Below, piece after piece: positions 1 through 11,062 of a stretch of 64,000 nucleotides of DNA (position 1 is the stretch's first letter; every line of letters begins with the position of its first letter). The stretch spans positions 60,105 to 124,104 of the forward strand of contig NW_025401174.1 in NCBI RefSeq assembly GCF_011075055.1, in the 5' to 3' direction. Both the position numbers and the translations under genes were made by a program. The notes beneath the pieces are model-generated. The model was not told the DNA's origin. It made no database searches and saw only the letters and a list, made by a program, of their open reading frames with translations. The stretch is from Mangifera indica. Lineage: Eukaryota; Streptophyta; Magnoliopsida; Sapindales; Anacardiaceae.

Positions 1-120
1 TCGGGAACCAAAATGAGGTATTACATGTCTTTACGTGTTATAGGACCTATGAAACACATTCCATGCACAAATCTGAGCATCATACAGTTGCCACGCTTTA
101 GAAAAAAGGTTTCACGTGCC
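1..120 (-). mobile_element. COP-1 copia element A, leader fragment (left piece)
   Basis: Read on the minus strand, this stretch matches about 25375-25490, the 5' leader of COP-1 element B. The shared path runs from a GGCACGTGAAAC-like block to a GACATGTAATA-like block. It is the part of element A left of the inserted GP element, and the rest resumes at 3890. Element A continues off the left edge, so its gag and pol are not visible. No coding function is seen. Homology was judged by eye and is collinear but clearly diverged. Confidence 0.75.
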
Positions 121-125
121 ATAAC
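121..125. repeat. Target-site duplication ATAAC, left copy
   Basis: ATAAC lies directly before the TG of the 5' LTR at 126. The same five bases lie directly after the CA of the 3' LTR at 3885-3889. A 5-bp duplication is normal for LTR retrotransposons and fixes both ends of the GP element. Confidence 0.9.
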
Positions 126-1035
126 TGATGTATACACGACTCCATTAGTATTTTTGGGTTCCAAGCCATTCTCAAGTCTACATGCAACCTTTGAAGACAA
201 GAAGAATAAAGTTCTAGCAAATCCCAAGCCAAATGAAGCATTGCACCTTTAATTTTGGCACAACTTCACTTTTGGGCATAACCTTATTAGTTAGACTCAA
301 GAATCCCTTGAGCAGTTTGCTCTTTTGGCCTAAAATAAGCTTCACATGGTGCCTTTCCAAGCCTAATCTACCCAAAACTCTTTTGAAGCCCCATTTAACT
401 CAAACTTGTATATTTAGTTGGCTTTGAACTAGATGGAAACTTAGTTGCAAAGTTAGGAGACATGGTTCCTAGATTTAAGGAAAAGACAACTCACTTTTTG
501 TTTTTAGCAACTAAGAGGTATGACTTAGCTTAATTCAAGGGATTTTTGTATAAAAGAATTAATAGATTTTGTTTTGGAAAGTCCATTTTGCCGCCACTTC
601 TTCCTTGAATAAAAGGTGGTCATGCCTTTGTAAGAGTTTAGACACTTGAATTTTATGAAACATTGAATCAAAAGCTTGTTGGCTTTTCTTTTCTATTTTC
701 CTTTATCTAATTCATTCTTGGTGGAAAAGTTGGTGATGGAAGGCCAAGGTTAGTGGAATTTCCTTTCTGCCTTGGTTAATGTTTTTGTTTTCCTTAAAAA
801 TCCAAATTTGAATGCATGTGCATGTATTGAAGTTGCATGGCAGAAAGTTATGAGATAATTATAGTTTTGCCACTCGTTCTGATGAGTCTTTTTGCATTGA
901 TATAATTTTGGTGTGATTCAAAGATCATTTGGGTTGTAAAATTTGAAGAAGAAAAACCTGCCCAATCATGTAAATAGTGATTCCAGGGTTTTATGTTGTG
1001 TGTGTTTTTGCAATTGAATTGATGAAAACACACCA
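126..1035 (+). repeat. GP element 5' LTR
   Basis: About 910 bp, TGATGTATACACGAC...ACACCA, collinear with 2916-3884. The core-promoter site that reads CTATATAAAGG in the 3' LTR (3390-3400) reads GAATAAAAGG here (near 608), so the TATA box of the LTR that would drive transcription is damaged. The 5' copy is also shorter by internal deletions, including sequence matching about 3660-3740 of the 3' LTR. Confidence 0.88.
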
Positions 1036-1037
1036 TT

Positions 1038-1049
1038 TGGTATCAAAGC
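1038..1049 (+). other. Primer-binding site (initiator tRNA-Met type)
   Basis: TGGTATCAAAGC lies two bases after the 5' LTR. The plant initiator tRNA-Met complement is TGGTATCAGAGC, so one G-to-A change is present. It would prime minus-strand cDNA synthesis. Confidence 0.85.
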
Positions 1050-1255
1050 TTTCGTTGCTGGTATGATTTATTTATGTTGTCCTCCATTTTAGAATTATTG
1101 TTTAATTTTGAAAGTTATTGTTTATCACGATTACTGTTCACAGAACCTTCATTTTGCCTAAACACAAACCTTAGTTAACCTAAACATTTACCTATACTTA
1201 CCCCACCCTTAAACACTTATAGCCATTAGCCTTTACCTACTAGCTATTACCAAAA

Positions 1256-2311
1256 ATGTCCCATAAAAAAACTTTATCCTCATCCTCCTCACCTTCTCAT
1301 CCTTGCGAATTTGTCCACATGACATTAAAAGAAGAGGTCAAAAGAGAATTTAAAGCTATTAGGGACCGAATAAATCAAATGATGCAAATGATGAGAGACT
1401 TGACCCTCACTCAAAGTCGGGCACCCTTATCACAACCCCATACTTCAACACAAAGCTAAATACCTACTTCTTTACCTTACCCAACCCAACTACATCACCC
1501 AAGAAGGCATATTAGACCTTTTCTTCCTCTTCCTAGACATACTAGGGAGGAATTGATGTTTCATGATGAATCAAGTAGAGAAGAGCAAAATGGGGCACCT
1601 AGGAGAAATAAGGATGATGATAAGGGATTGAAAATTGAAATTCTGGAATTTGAGGGCAGTATGAGCCTGAATGACTTTGTTGATTTGTTATATGCTATAA
1701 AAAGGGTTTTTGAGTACAAAGGCTATTCGGATGAGAAAAAGGGTTTTTGAGTACAAAAGCTATTCGGATGAGAAAAAGTGCAAGATAGTCACTCTAAAAT
1801 TCAAAGACTATGCTTCTTTGTGGTAGGAAAATTTAAAAAAACAAAAGAGAGGGACAACAAAAAGAAAGTTAGGTCTTGGGACAAACTTAAGAAGCTTTTG
1901 AATAAGAGATTTCTTCTTAATAATCATAAACAAGACCTTTACCTCAAATTGCACACCCTCAAGCAAGGAAGTGATAGTGTTAAGCATTACATAAAGGAAT
2001 TTGAGAAGCTATTGATGAGGAGTGAGCTGTTGGAAGTAAAGGTGTAAACCATTGCAAGATTTATTGGAGGATTGAATCAAAAATTGCTCATATGTTAGAG
2101 TTACAACCATATTGCACTTTTGAAGATGTGTATATATTGGCTATTAAAGTGGACAAGTAAAAGAAGACTTTGAAGCCCACAGTCTCCAAGTCATTCTCCA
2201 AAGGGACATTAATTAACAAAAGCACATCTTTTACCATAAAGGTTCCCCATCCTACACAAATGTCATTGATTCTTCTTCTAAGGAGAGAGGTAAGGAAAAA
2301 GTGTAAAGCCA
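1256..2311 (+). pseudogene. Gypsy-type gag, frameshifted
   Basis: Capsid (gag) protein of the GP element, which would package element RNA in cytoplasmic particles. Reading starts at ATG 1256 (MSHKK), with a Ser-rich N-terminus and a coiled EEVKREFKAIRDRINQMM segment. At 1625-1777 comes the gag signature EFEG...DFVDLLYAIKRVFEYKGYSDEKK. At 1860-2045 follows the retrotransposon-gag core with SWDKLKKLLNKRF, YLKLHTLKQGSDSVKHY and EFEKLLMRSELLE. After 2045 IARFIGGLNQK is readable in another frame. Breaks include a stop near 1459, a 37-bp tandem duplication (1704-1777), a TAG in place of a tryptophan codon near 1823, and further shifts. No zinc knuckle is visible. The family assignment is firm, but the gene cannot make a full protein. 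Confidence 0.8.
1704..1777 (+). repeat. 37-bp tandem duplication inside gag
   Basis: Bases 1704-1740 are repeated at 1741-1777 with one visible difference (AAAGG versus AAAAG). Since 37 is not a multiple of three, the second copy throws the gag frame. Confidence 0.95.
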
Positions 2312-2358
2312 ACTAAGGATAAGCCTAATATGGTGACGACCAACTTTTCCAACAAAAA

Positions 2359-2904
2359 GTGCTTATGAGAGCTTTGCATACGAAGCCTGTTCCTCATGAA
2401 GAGCAAAGATTTCATATTTTTCAATCAAAGTGCACCATTAGAGATAACGTATGTTCTTTAATTATAGATAGTAGAAGTTGTACAAATATGGCTTCATCTA
2501 CCTTAGTGGAAAAGCTTAGATTACCTACCATACCTCATCCTCAACCATACAAACTCCAATGGTTGAGTAATAGGACCAGCCTCCAAGTAGCCAAACAAAT
2601 GATTGTTTCCTTCTCTATTGGCAAGCATTATAATGATAAGATTTTGTGTGATGTGATTCCTATAAGTGCTCGTCACTTGTTATTAGGAAGACCTTGGCAA
2701 TTTGATAAGGAAGTGAAGCATGATGGCAAAAAAAACACTTACTCCTTTAAATTCAGTGGTAAGACTATCACTTTAACTTTTCTTAGTCCACAACAAGTTC
2801 ATAAAGCTATTAAGGAAAAAGAAGTAAAAAAAAAGAGCTTGTTTACGAATGGTCAGCAAGTGGAGGATAACTATCTTGAGGATTTGAGGGCAAATCCTTT
2901 TTAA
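2359..2904 (+). pseudogene. Retroelement aspartic protease region (181 codons open)
   Basis: Protease part of a Ty3/gypsy polyprotein, which would cut Gag-Pol during particle maturation. It lacks its own start and would be translated as part of Gag-Pol. From residue about 30 it reads CTIRDNVCSLIIDSRSCTNM, the retropepsin active-site region. The usual Asp-Ser-Gly triad is Asp-Ser-Arg here, so catalysis is probably lost. Later come LLLGRPWQFD (the second conserved block, about residues 112-121) and KNTYSFKFSGK. A Lys-rich tail ends at TAA 2902-2904. RT would normally follow, but the 3' LTR begins 12 bp later, so pol was deleted in the founder or in this copy. Confidence 0.8.
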
Positions 2905-2907
2905 CCC

Positions 2908-2915
2908 AAGAAGGA
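2908..2915 (+). other. Polypurine tract before the 3' LTR
   Basis: AAGAAGGA directly precedes the TG of the 3' LTR, the expected place for the plus-strand primer. It is short but all purine. Confidence 0.65.
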
Positions 2916-3884
2916 TGATGTATACACGACTCCATTGGCATTTTTAGGTTCTAAGCCATCATCAAGTCTCCATGAAGCCTTTGAAGCCAAGAAGAATGAA
3001 GGTCTAGCAAATCCCAAGCTAAAATAAGCATTGTACTTTCAATTTTGGCCTAACATCACTTTTGGGCATAGCCTTATTAGTTGGACTTAAGAATTCCTTG
3101 AGCAATTTGCTCTTTTGGACTAAAATAAGCTTTATATGGTGCATTTCCAAGCCCAATCCACCTAAGACTCTTTTGAAGCCCATTTTAACTCATTGTGTAT
3201 TTAGTTGTCTTAAAACTAGATGGAAACTTAGTTGCAAAACTATGAGACATGATTCTTAGATTTAGGGAAAAGACAACTCACTTTTTGTCTTTAGCAACTA
3301 AGAGGTATGGCTTAGCTTAATTCAAAATTTTTGTATAAAATAATAAATAGATTTTGTATTGGAAAGTCTATTTTACAGCCACTTTTTCCCTATATAAAGG
3401 GTGGTCATGCTTCTGTAAGAGTTTAGACACTTAAATTTTATGAAACATTAAATTAAAAACTTGTTGGTTTTTCTTCTCTATTTTCCTTTATCTAATTCAT
3501 TCTTGGTGGAAGAGTAGGTGATGGAAGACCCCAAGGTTTATGGAATTTCCTTTATGCCTTGGTTAATATTTTTATTTTCCTTAAAAGTCCAAATTTGAAT
3601 ACATGTGCATGTGTTGAAGTTGCATGGCAGAGAGTTATAAGATAATTACAATTTTGCCATTGATTTTGTCACTCGTTTTAACTACTTTATCTAATGAGTT
3701 TTGAATGCTTTTATAGCTTGATAGAAAGTTCTTTGAGTCCTTTTTGCATTGATATAATTTTGGTGTGATTTTAAGATCATTTATGCTGTAAACTTTGAAA
3801 AAGAAAAAAACTGCCCAACCATATAAATTGTGATTCTAGGATTTGTGTTGTGTGTTGTTGCATTAGTTTGATGAAAATGCACCA
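2916..3884 (+). repeat. GP element 3' LTR
   Basis: About 969 bp, TGATGTATACACGAC...GCACCA, followed by the right TSD ATAAC (3885-3889). It keeps a clean TATA box (TATATAAAGG, 3391-3400) that is lost in the 5' copy. Many substitutions separate the two LTRs, which suggests an old insertion. Confidence 0.88.
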
Positions 3885-3889
3885 ATAAC

Positions 3890-4657
3890 GCACTGGGAAA
3901 ATTTGCTTACATGTTGTCATACACCAAAATATGGTCCTACGTGCCTTTATGTGTCGAGTCGATGTGGCATGTGCCTCCACATGCCTAAGTAATCCATGCA
4001 TGCGTGTTCACGCACCAAAAGTAAGCAATATGCGCCGGGGGAAGACTGTGATGCATTACCATATGCTAACACGCACCGATGACCGTAAATTGACCATTTA
4101 ACGATGATCAGTCAAGCTTTGATAGTTGACTAGTTCAGGTTCAATCTTGTTGACCCATTGACCAAAAGGGCAGGCAATTAGGTTTTCCTAACTTGATTAA
4201 GACCTAGATCCATGATGAACCTTAATTCTTTGGTCGTTAAATTGACCGTTTTTTTACCATCCTTCGACAATGACACCATAGGGCTTTTAAAGCTTTTAGG
4301 TCGACCGTCCTTCTCAAACCAACTATGGTATCCAACATCATCAAATTATGACGATACAACAGCTAGAAGAACACATCATAAGTAACAGTTTTTGGCTTGA
4401 TTTTCGTCAATTCAAACATTGATTCGATGCCATTTTAATTTCAATGCATGTAAAGGACATCAAGGCTTCATCCTAACATGTTTCTAATGTTCAATTTCAT
4501 GCAATTTGGTTGAATTTAATTTGTGCTCAAAAAATTGAATTTAAACAAGATTTCATTCTAAAATAAAAAAAAAAAAAAGTCATATGATAATTGCATAGAA
4601 TACATAATTTAATTAACAGAAAACATGGCATATTCATAACCTATGCTTTGATACCAA
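3890..4657 (-). mobile_element. COP-1 copia element A, leader (right piece)
   Basis: Continues the minus-strand leader interrupted by the GP insertion. Read in reverse it follows 24530-25330 of element B: PBS, then GGGTTCATCAT-like sequence, then a run of GTCAA/TTGAC motifs, then degenerate GCGTG-type repeats. Examples are TTGACC near 4093, 4150 and 4158. A TGGTATCAAAG primer site sits in reverse at 4645-4655. A run of A's occurs at 4565-4578. No ORF of note is seen. This is the 5' untranslated region of a copia element whose coding part lies beyond the left edge. Confidence 0.75.
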
Positions 4658-4851
4658 TGTTGGAAACATTTAACATGCCAAAAATCAATTCTATAAATTC
4701 TGGAAAATGTTACAATCATTACTATTGAGGGAAGACAGTTTTGGAATTTAAAGAAGAGTCTAATTGCCAATAATATCCACACCAACTACCAATTTGGTTG
4801 TTAAACAGACTAAATCAGGTTGACTTGTTATGGGTGGACTTGAACCCAATA
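4658..4851 (-). repeat. COP-1 element A LTR (short form, about 194 bp)
   Basis: Reverse-strand LTR: TGTTGGAAACATTTAACATG at 4658 pairs with the sense 3' end of COP-1 LTRs (TGTTAGAAACAATTAAACATG-like in reverse). The other end, near 4845-4851, is CCCAATA, matching the sense start TATTGG. The middle of about 170 bp present in B and C (23700-23870) is missing. On its left is a PBS; on its right is a PPT-like CTTCCACACTCAA. The LTR therefore appears flanked by internal sequence on both sides. Confidence 0.65.
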
Positions 4852-6240
4852 CTTCCACACTCAAAAGTCATAGCCATTTGTATACTTTCTCATGAACATA
4901 AATCCAAATCTTTTTCAAACATCAGTGCTTCCATTACTAGTCATTTCATATCTTCATCAATCAAATATTAAAGGACTTAATATATATATGTGTGTGTGTA
5001 TGTGTGTGTGTGTGTGTATCCACCATGATTCCTTATAAAACTAAAATATCAACAATTGAATTCAAAGAAAATCTTCATGCTTATTCTCAATTTACACCTT
5101 CATATCTCAATTATCAATATTTTTACTTACTAATCAAATCAATATGTTTCCCTTAACATGAAATCATCCATGAACACATAAGTTTGCACTCATTCAAGAC
5201 TATATTCTGACATAATTAATATAATCTTGCATCACCATTTATAGATTTCAAATATACAACAATTAAGCATTTGTTTATTTGTGTTTCCTTCAGAACAAGT
5301 GACCAAGATCATTGATTCATCAAATAAACCAAAATCCAAAATTCATCTAATGAAACAACAAGAAAATCACGCTACTTACCTCTTTGGCGATATAATCTAG
5401 CCTTTACATGGCCTTGAATCATCTCTTCTTGTCTCCTCGTGCATCCTTTGCCTTCAAGTACACAAACTTCACAATTTCTCTCTGTTTTGGTTGTAGAAAT
5501 AAGGTAAAAATTATGAACCACACACGAACGTGATTCTTTTTATATTCTTTCCAAGCAATAGTACATAGGCATGCATTAAGACACATGGGCATGTGTCATA
5601 TTGCGATTTAAGCCATGTTCCAAAATTCTCACAAAATGCATCTCTATCTAACATTTAAATGTGCTAACAAGACATGGGTGTGCATACCCCATACACAAGT
5701 ATGTATCATGTCCAAACTTGGTCAACCAACATGCATCTCCTAGAAAAGACCATTTTACCCTTTGACATGACATATGGGGTGTGCAACCTCCCTACTAGAT
5801 CATGTATCCCAATTCCCACTCATAATAAATAATTCTTACAAATAATCACTCAATTCAAGCAAAAAGAAAAAAATAACCTTAGGCATACTTAATTCACCAA
5901 AATGAAGGGGACAATTAATTCAATAAGATCTCAACCCACTAGGAAGCCTATCAAGATTTTTTGAGTCCAATAGAGATGGTTATTGGCTTGATAAAATAAT
6001 GAGAGTATTTTTTTAACAAAAGACTACGTTAAATAAATATAATATTAAAATATAACTTTATTTTTGTTTTTGTATAATGGAATTAACACAAAACCTAATA
6101 ATTGAAAAGATATTATAAAGTGAGTTTGGGTTGGATACAAAACACCTTGATTGGTATTGATGTCTATAGATTGTACAATAAAATAGGAGAATCTTGTATG
6201 TTCTCACTCAAGATTTACCAGTTATGCCCAAACTTGGTGT
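4852..6240. other. Unassigned repeat-like sequence
   Basis: No convincing coding motif. The first bases resemble the PPT side of COP-1. Around 5500-5720 short inverted motifs such as ACACATGGGCATGTGT recur in the style of plant LTR U3 regions, and similar words occur in the COP-3b LTR at 22940-23200. The stretch is AT-rich and holds a TG dinucleotide run at 4981-5018. It is probably a degraded LTR, but I cannot assign a family. Confidence 0.4.
4981..5018. repeat. TA/TG microsatellite
   Basis: TATATATATG followed by an interrupted TG repeat over about 38 bp. Confidence 0.95.
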
Positions 6241-6282
6241 CTAAATGAGGAAATTTAGGGTTTACTAGAAACTTGAAAATGG

Positions 6283-6567
6283 GTGACAATGGAGAATCGA
6301 ACTCATGTGTTTAATATAATTAAATTGATCGAGAGTGCCAAAGCTCTAAACTCATGTATGACAACTAACATGGCCTTTAACCTTGTTATCTCATCTCTAC
6401 TCGAATCCTACACTAAATTCATTATGGACTTTCTAAAGGATAATAAGGGAAAATCTATTAAAGGTTTGATAAGGATAGCAGTGAATGTTAACGTACATAT
6501 TAAAATGGCTAAACAGGTTAAAACTAGTTTGGAAATAGAGGAAGAAAGAAATAAGGTTGACTCCTAG
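6283..6567 (+). pseudogene. Copia-type gag fragment
   Basis: 94 open codons matching the middle of a plant Ty1/copia gag (UBN2-like). Readable parts are HVFNIIKLIESAKAL, then NMAFNLVISSLLESYTKFIM, then a Lys/Glu-rich tail. In copia gags this pattern (a helix, then 'L-hydrophobic-SLP-x-SY-x-x-F') lies before the zinc knuckle. No knuckle or protease is readable directly downstream. The piece is probably the only recognisable coding relic of the copia element that ends in the LTR at 9055. The ATG at 6283 is simply the first in the open frame; the true start is lost. Confidence 0.65.
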
Positions 6568-9042
6568 CTAAATTTTGAATCTCAGCTGATACGTTAGAAC
6601 ACATTAAACTCTCATAAAGGCACAATTGACAAAATAGGGTAATTTGCTTTTGATGTGGTAACCCTGACCACTAAAGCAAATGTTGCAAAACCTTTTCAGC
6701 TAACAAAAGAAGGAAGACTAAGTCTTCAACTTCAAGTAAGATTGAGAATTGAATCTTTTCTTGAAATCTTAGACTATTTAACATGACATTGAAATTCTCA
6801 CATTTGTTTGATGTGAAGAAACTGAGGCATAGTAGGATGTTAGCCTAGAGAAAAGGTGAACCTACAAGTTGGAAATGTGGTATGTGTATGCCACATTAGT
6901 TATAGGATCTATGAATTCATTCTAGCCCACAGATAACATAAAAAGAAATAAAAACTAGTTATAATATTTTTCAAAAATAAAACTTTTGGGAGATTTATCA
7001 CTAAGATTATTTCAAGAATTCTAAATCGTATAATTAATTTGGACCAATAATTTGGCATGAAAGGCTGAGTCAAGATTGGAATTTTGATTCATTTGATTGT
7101 TGTTAAATGATAGATATTAGTTATGTCTTTAGACAAAAATGACCATGTCAGTCTTTCGCTGTTTTCAGTAGAAGTATCATTCAATTATTGAATTTTGTCT
7201 AAATAATAAGAATTAACAGTTTGTGCCAAATAAATCAAATTTTGAATTTCATTTAATTCATTAGATATTCCAATGAATATGATTTATAGATCTTCAAAAA
7301 TATAAATCTGAATACCTTGAATAAATTCAAGGAATTCAAGAATGAAATAAAGAATTTGTTAATGCAAGTATTCAATCACTTGGGTTAAACCAAGAAAGAG
7401 AATGCATAAAACAAATGGTCTAATTTAATACCTAAGGTGTAGTAGGAGTTTTAACAGTGGTGGTGACACTAATGTTAAGCAATTAACTTAAGTTAGTTAA
7501 ACCATGTGTTAAATAGATTATCTTATGTGATATTATAAAGGAAACTTACAAATATGCTCTTCCAGAATGGGTTTTAAAATCTATTTCAAAAGATTCTTTT
7601 ATACATTATTCTCTGAAAGATCAAGTGAGAGGATAATAGAACTTAATTAAGTTCTAATTCACAAGAAAAATAGATATAAAGTAAATCATATGTCAATAAG
7701 TATGGTTGAACATCATAATAAAAATATGACCTAACTATACAAAAGCATGTAAGAAAGAAGAGGTGTGTTATAAGTTTATAAGAATTAAAATTCTCATAAC
7801 TCTTGATAAATGCACTGGTCATTTATGACATTGAAATTTGAGACCTACAAGTGAAACTAAAATCTAGATGCACTCATAATTGTTGCATGCCATTAAAAGT
7901 TTGATAGTTAATTATCAAGAGTAACTCCAATTGATAAAACCTAGAATGGTTTTGATAATAATCGATGGTAATAACCTTAAAAAGGAGTTGGTCATGTGTG
8001 TGAGTTGATGAGTTCTACTTAAGAAATTGCATGAACATTGCAATCTAGAAATATTCATACAAATAAAATCATCAAATTTTTTTGTTCTACAAAGATAAAT
8101 ATGAAAACTATATATAAAAGCTAGTGGGAGTACAATAACAATTTTGACATTGTGTATCTATATGACAATAAACTTATCAAAATTAAGTGTGAAATTTGCA
8201 GTTAACATAATAAGAGTTGGGAAACCAGGTAATCCTTCATAAAAGAACTTAAACTAAGTACATATCCTCACTTGATCTATTGTTATAGATCATATAAACT
8301 ATTAAATTTAAGTTGGAGTGTTTATAATAGAGGATGGCTGAAGGGATTCAACAAATAAGAATCCAAAAAGATTCTCTTTCATTATGATGATATATGCCTC
8401 TGTTGGATTATGTGTCATTGAACACATAAATTGAGAGACAAAGATGATTAGATTTTTATTGGCGTCAATTATTAGAATAATTATGAATATCATGATATAC
8501 ACTCAAAGTTGATGTCTCAATCTTTAAGAAATACTAACTATGTTCAAATAGGCATTGTTGGATGACACACTAGGAAATATCCTTGATTTCCTGAAAAGGA
8601 ATATGGATAATTCCTGAGATACTAAAGGATGAAGTCACTGACTGAGGAATAGTGACATAAGACAAATCAAGTCAAAAATAATAAATATCAATTCAAAAGG
8701 ATAGATTGTATAAATGTTGAATCAATTCTACATTAAAAATTGAGATGAGGCATTCAAAATGCAAGGTCTTAAATGATATATTAGTTTGTAAAACTGACTT
8801 TTAGCATAATTGATTTAATGCTATTAGTACTAAACAAAAGTTTTATAGAGTCATGGTTTTACCAAACTGTTTAATTGCATACTCTAGTGATTTCACCTTA
8901 TTAGATTGACAAAAGGAAAGGTTACTTAACCTTTGGAAAACTGAATGAACAAATTGTATCAATGAATGCTCTATCACAACAAAAGCAATGATGGACATGT
9001 ATGGTCATCCAATATTATTTGCATGGATGATTGGCTATAGTA
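6568..9042 (+). mobile_element. Eroded copia interior, no pol domain recognised
   Basis: About 2.5 kb, very AT-rich, between the gag fragment and the PPT at 9043. Reading all three plus frames I found stops throughout and none of the copia landmarks (SDRGGEY, YVDDIL, QMDVKTAFLNG, ADPLTK). It may be a degraded pol or the non-coding interior of a large non-autonomous derivative. No 5' LTR is found to the left. Confidence 0.5.
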
Positions 9043-9054
9043 TAAGTGGGAGAT
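9043..9054 (+). other. Polypurine tract (TAAGTGGGAGAT)
   Basis: A typical plant copia PPT immediately followed by TGTTGGGG, the LTR start. It fixes this LTR as a 3' LTR on the plus strand. Confidence 0.85.
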
Positions 9055-10360
9055 TGTTGGGGTTTGTGCCCTAGAGCTAATCCCCATGACGATACAAGTT
9101 CATTAATAAAGGTCACATTTGTAATTTATTGTGACATTCTTTGTTTATAAAATCTATTAATATATGCTTAGACAAATGTCCTAAGAATGGTTGAACCATG
9201 ATGAAGGAATCAATGCTTGACACCTAATCGTGAGAACCCTATATGCACATTAGGTGGCAATTCTTAAAATGTTCATAACTTTAATATTACCATGACTAAG
9301 GGCATGGATAATAGTGATAGAGTTATCATAGTGTTAAACAACCTCATTAAAAGATGATGATAGTTCTCACGTGTCAAAATTGTTTGTTGATAACTTAGTA
9401 CAATACATGGGTGTACGGTGTAGATATTTTCACCAAACTAACCCACAAGATAATTCCATATGAATGGTTGTTCTAATGTTTATAAAATATATCTTCTTAG
9501 TGAATGAAGGTACATGTGTCCTTAGACTTGAGGTCACCAAACCATTCTATGTAAAGATTGGTATGGTTTGACACCAGCCCAATGTAGTCTAGTAAGAAGA
9601 TTACCAAAAAGGTTGTGATTAGCCATATCAAGATCTGTACGAAGGTTATGGTGGATCAACAGAGGATTCATCATTTCTAAGCGTAGAAGTTGATATCTTA
9701 GTTAGGGCCCTTTAATAGATAATAATGACTAATTAAATTTATAACCATAGTAGGATTGAGTTGATGTTTAATCCAGGGTTTTTTAGTTGTTTACAGAGGT
9801 CAGTTTATCTAACTAAAAGATCCCTGAGGGAGAAACTTCATCTATACCTTAGCCTTAAAGAGATATCATGTGACAAAAGGATCAAATTGTACGAGTAACC
9901 ATATCATTGACAGGTTAAAAAGTCATATGTTGACATTTCACTAATCGGGTGGCTATGATGTCTTACTAGAGGTTGCTCATAGTCTGTGTCCAAATAGATG
10001 TTGGATTGAGAGCTTAAAATGATATGGTCACTACCAACTTAGTGGAGAGCTTATAGATCGCATATAGAAAGGAGTTGATCGAACTCTAGAGGCATAAGAT
10101 TTCTTAAGTTGAATCTAAGTCGGATTCAATATAAATTCTGGATTGAGGGTTTTGAATCTTGGAAAGGCTTTTAGACCCAAAAATATATTTTATAATACCT
10201 AGGGACTAAAGTGAAATAATCCTGAGCGGTTAGAGTTGTATGTGAGAAAGTATAGGGTTAGGTTGGATTTATCTAATTGGATAAATCTAAGCCTAGTTTA
10301 TATTTCCATTGGGCCATGAAATGTATAAATATAGAAAAGGATATATTAATATATATTATA

Positions 10361-10423
<63 letters not shown>

Positions 10424-11062
10424 GGCCCATGAACATGTGCATATATGTGTGTGTGTGTATACAATGTGTTATGTAAAAAAGCGCACATGGGAATTAAATA
10501 TGACTTGTAAAGTTTGTGTAAAAGTCAAAGTTCTCACATGGAAAGAAGATGGTGCACATCACTTACCTATATACATGTTATTATGCATGTTAAAGAGTGA
10601 CGATAAAAAGGTTTTCTCATATAACAAAAGTGCATAATGAGAGCATTGCTTCTCACAAAAAGAACAGAAGGCGCACACCACATGCTTTCCTTTGTTAGCG
10701 TGAATTATAACCCTAGCAATCTAGATGAAGAAAAGCCACTTCTATTGCTTTCACCTAAAATTAATGAATCATTCTCAAGACTTAACAACCTTCAAGCATG
10801 ATTTTAAACTCAAATTTAGTTTATGCTCTGTATGGATACCAAGGTTCAAGCCTACTTTAGGTTTTGGTAGCACTTTTATAATATGTCTAAATTAATGGAA
10901 GTGAAAGGAGTCACCTACACAAGTATATTGTATAAACACCTTATATGTTTGTGAATTAATTACCTTAAAAGGCCAATCCAGAAGGGGTTTTTATGATATA
11001 TTTTTTATCAGTTAAAATTTTTAAACACTATTCTGCTACCTAAAGGCCATAAATTCCCTACA
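9055..11062 (+). repeat. COP-2-related copia 3' LTR (about 2.0 kb)
   Basis: Starts TGTTGGGGTTTGTGCCCTAG after the PPT and ends CCATAAATTCCCTACA. Both ends and several middle blocks match the minus-strand COP-2 LTRs at 41311-43098 and 58870-60657, for example the block around 9530-9580 and the end CCATAAAACCCTACA. It contains an AC/AT microsatellite at 10361-10421. The next bases (from 11061) are gypsy RT codons, so the LTR edge is also the edge of an insertion into a gypsy element. The 5' partner LTR was not found. Confidence 0.75.
10361..10421. repeat. AC/AT microsatellite in LTR
   Basis: About eight AC units followed by about 22 AT units. Confidence 0.95.

Larger units (their letters stand above)
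126..3884 (+). mobile_element. GP element: non-autonomous gypsy-like LTR retrotransposon (gag + protease only)
   Basis: Complete insertion of about 3.76 kb with two LTRs (126-1035 and 2916-3884) starting TG and ending CA. It has a PBS after the 5' LTR, a short purine tract before the 3' LTR and an ATAAC TSD. The 1.88-kb interior holds a gag relic and an aspartic-protease region, but no RT, RNase H or integrase. The layout matches the plant 'TR-GAG' class of non-autonomous elements, here with protease added. Movement would need pol supplied in trans. Frameshifts in gag make the copy inactive. It sits inside copia element A. Confidence 0.85.

Noticed and set aside
21..227. Open frame of 68 codons on the minus strand
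   Set aside because: It spans the junction of the copia leader and the GP LTR, so it cannot be an ancestral gene; no domain.
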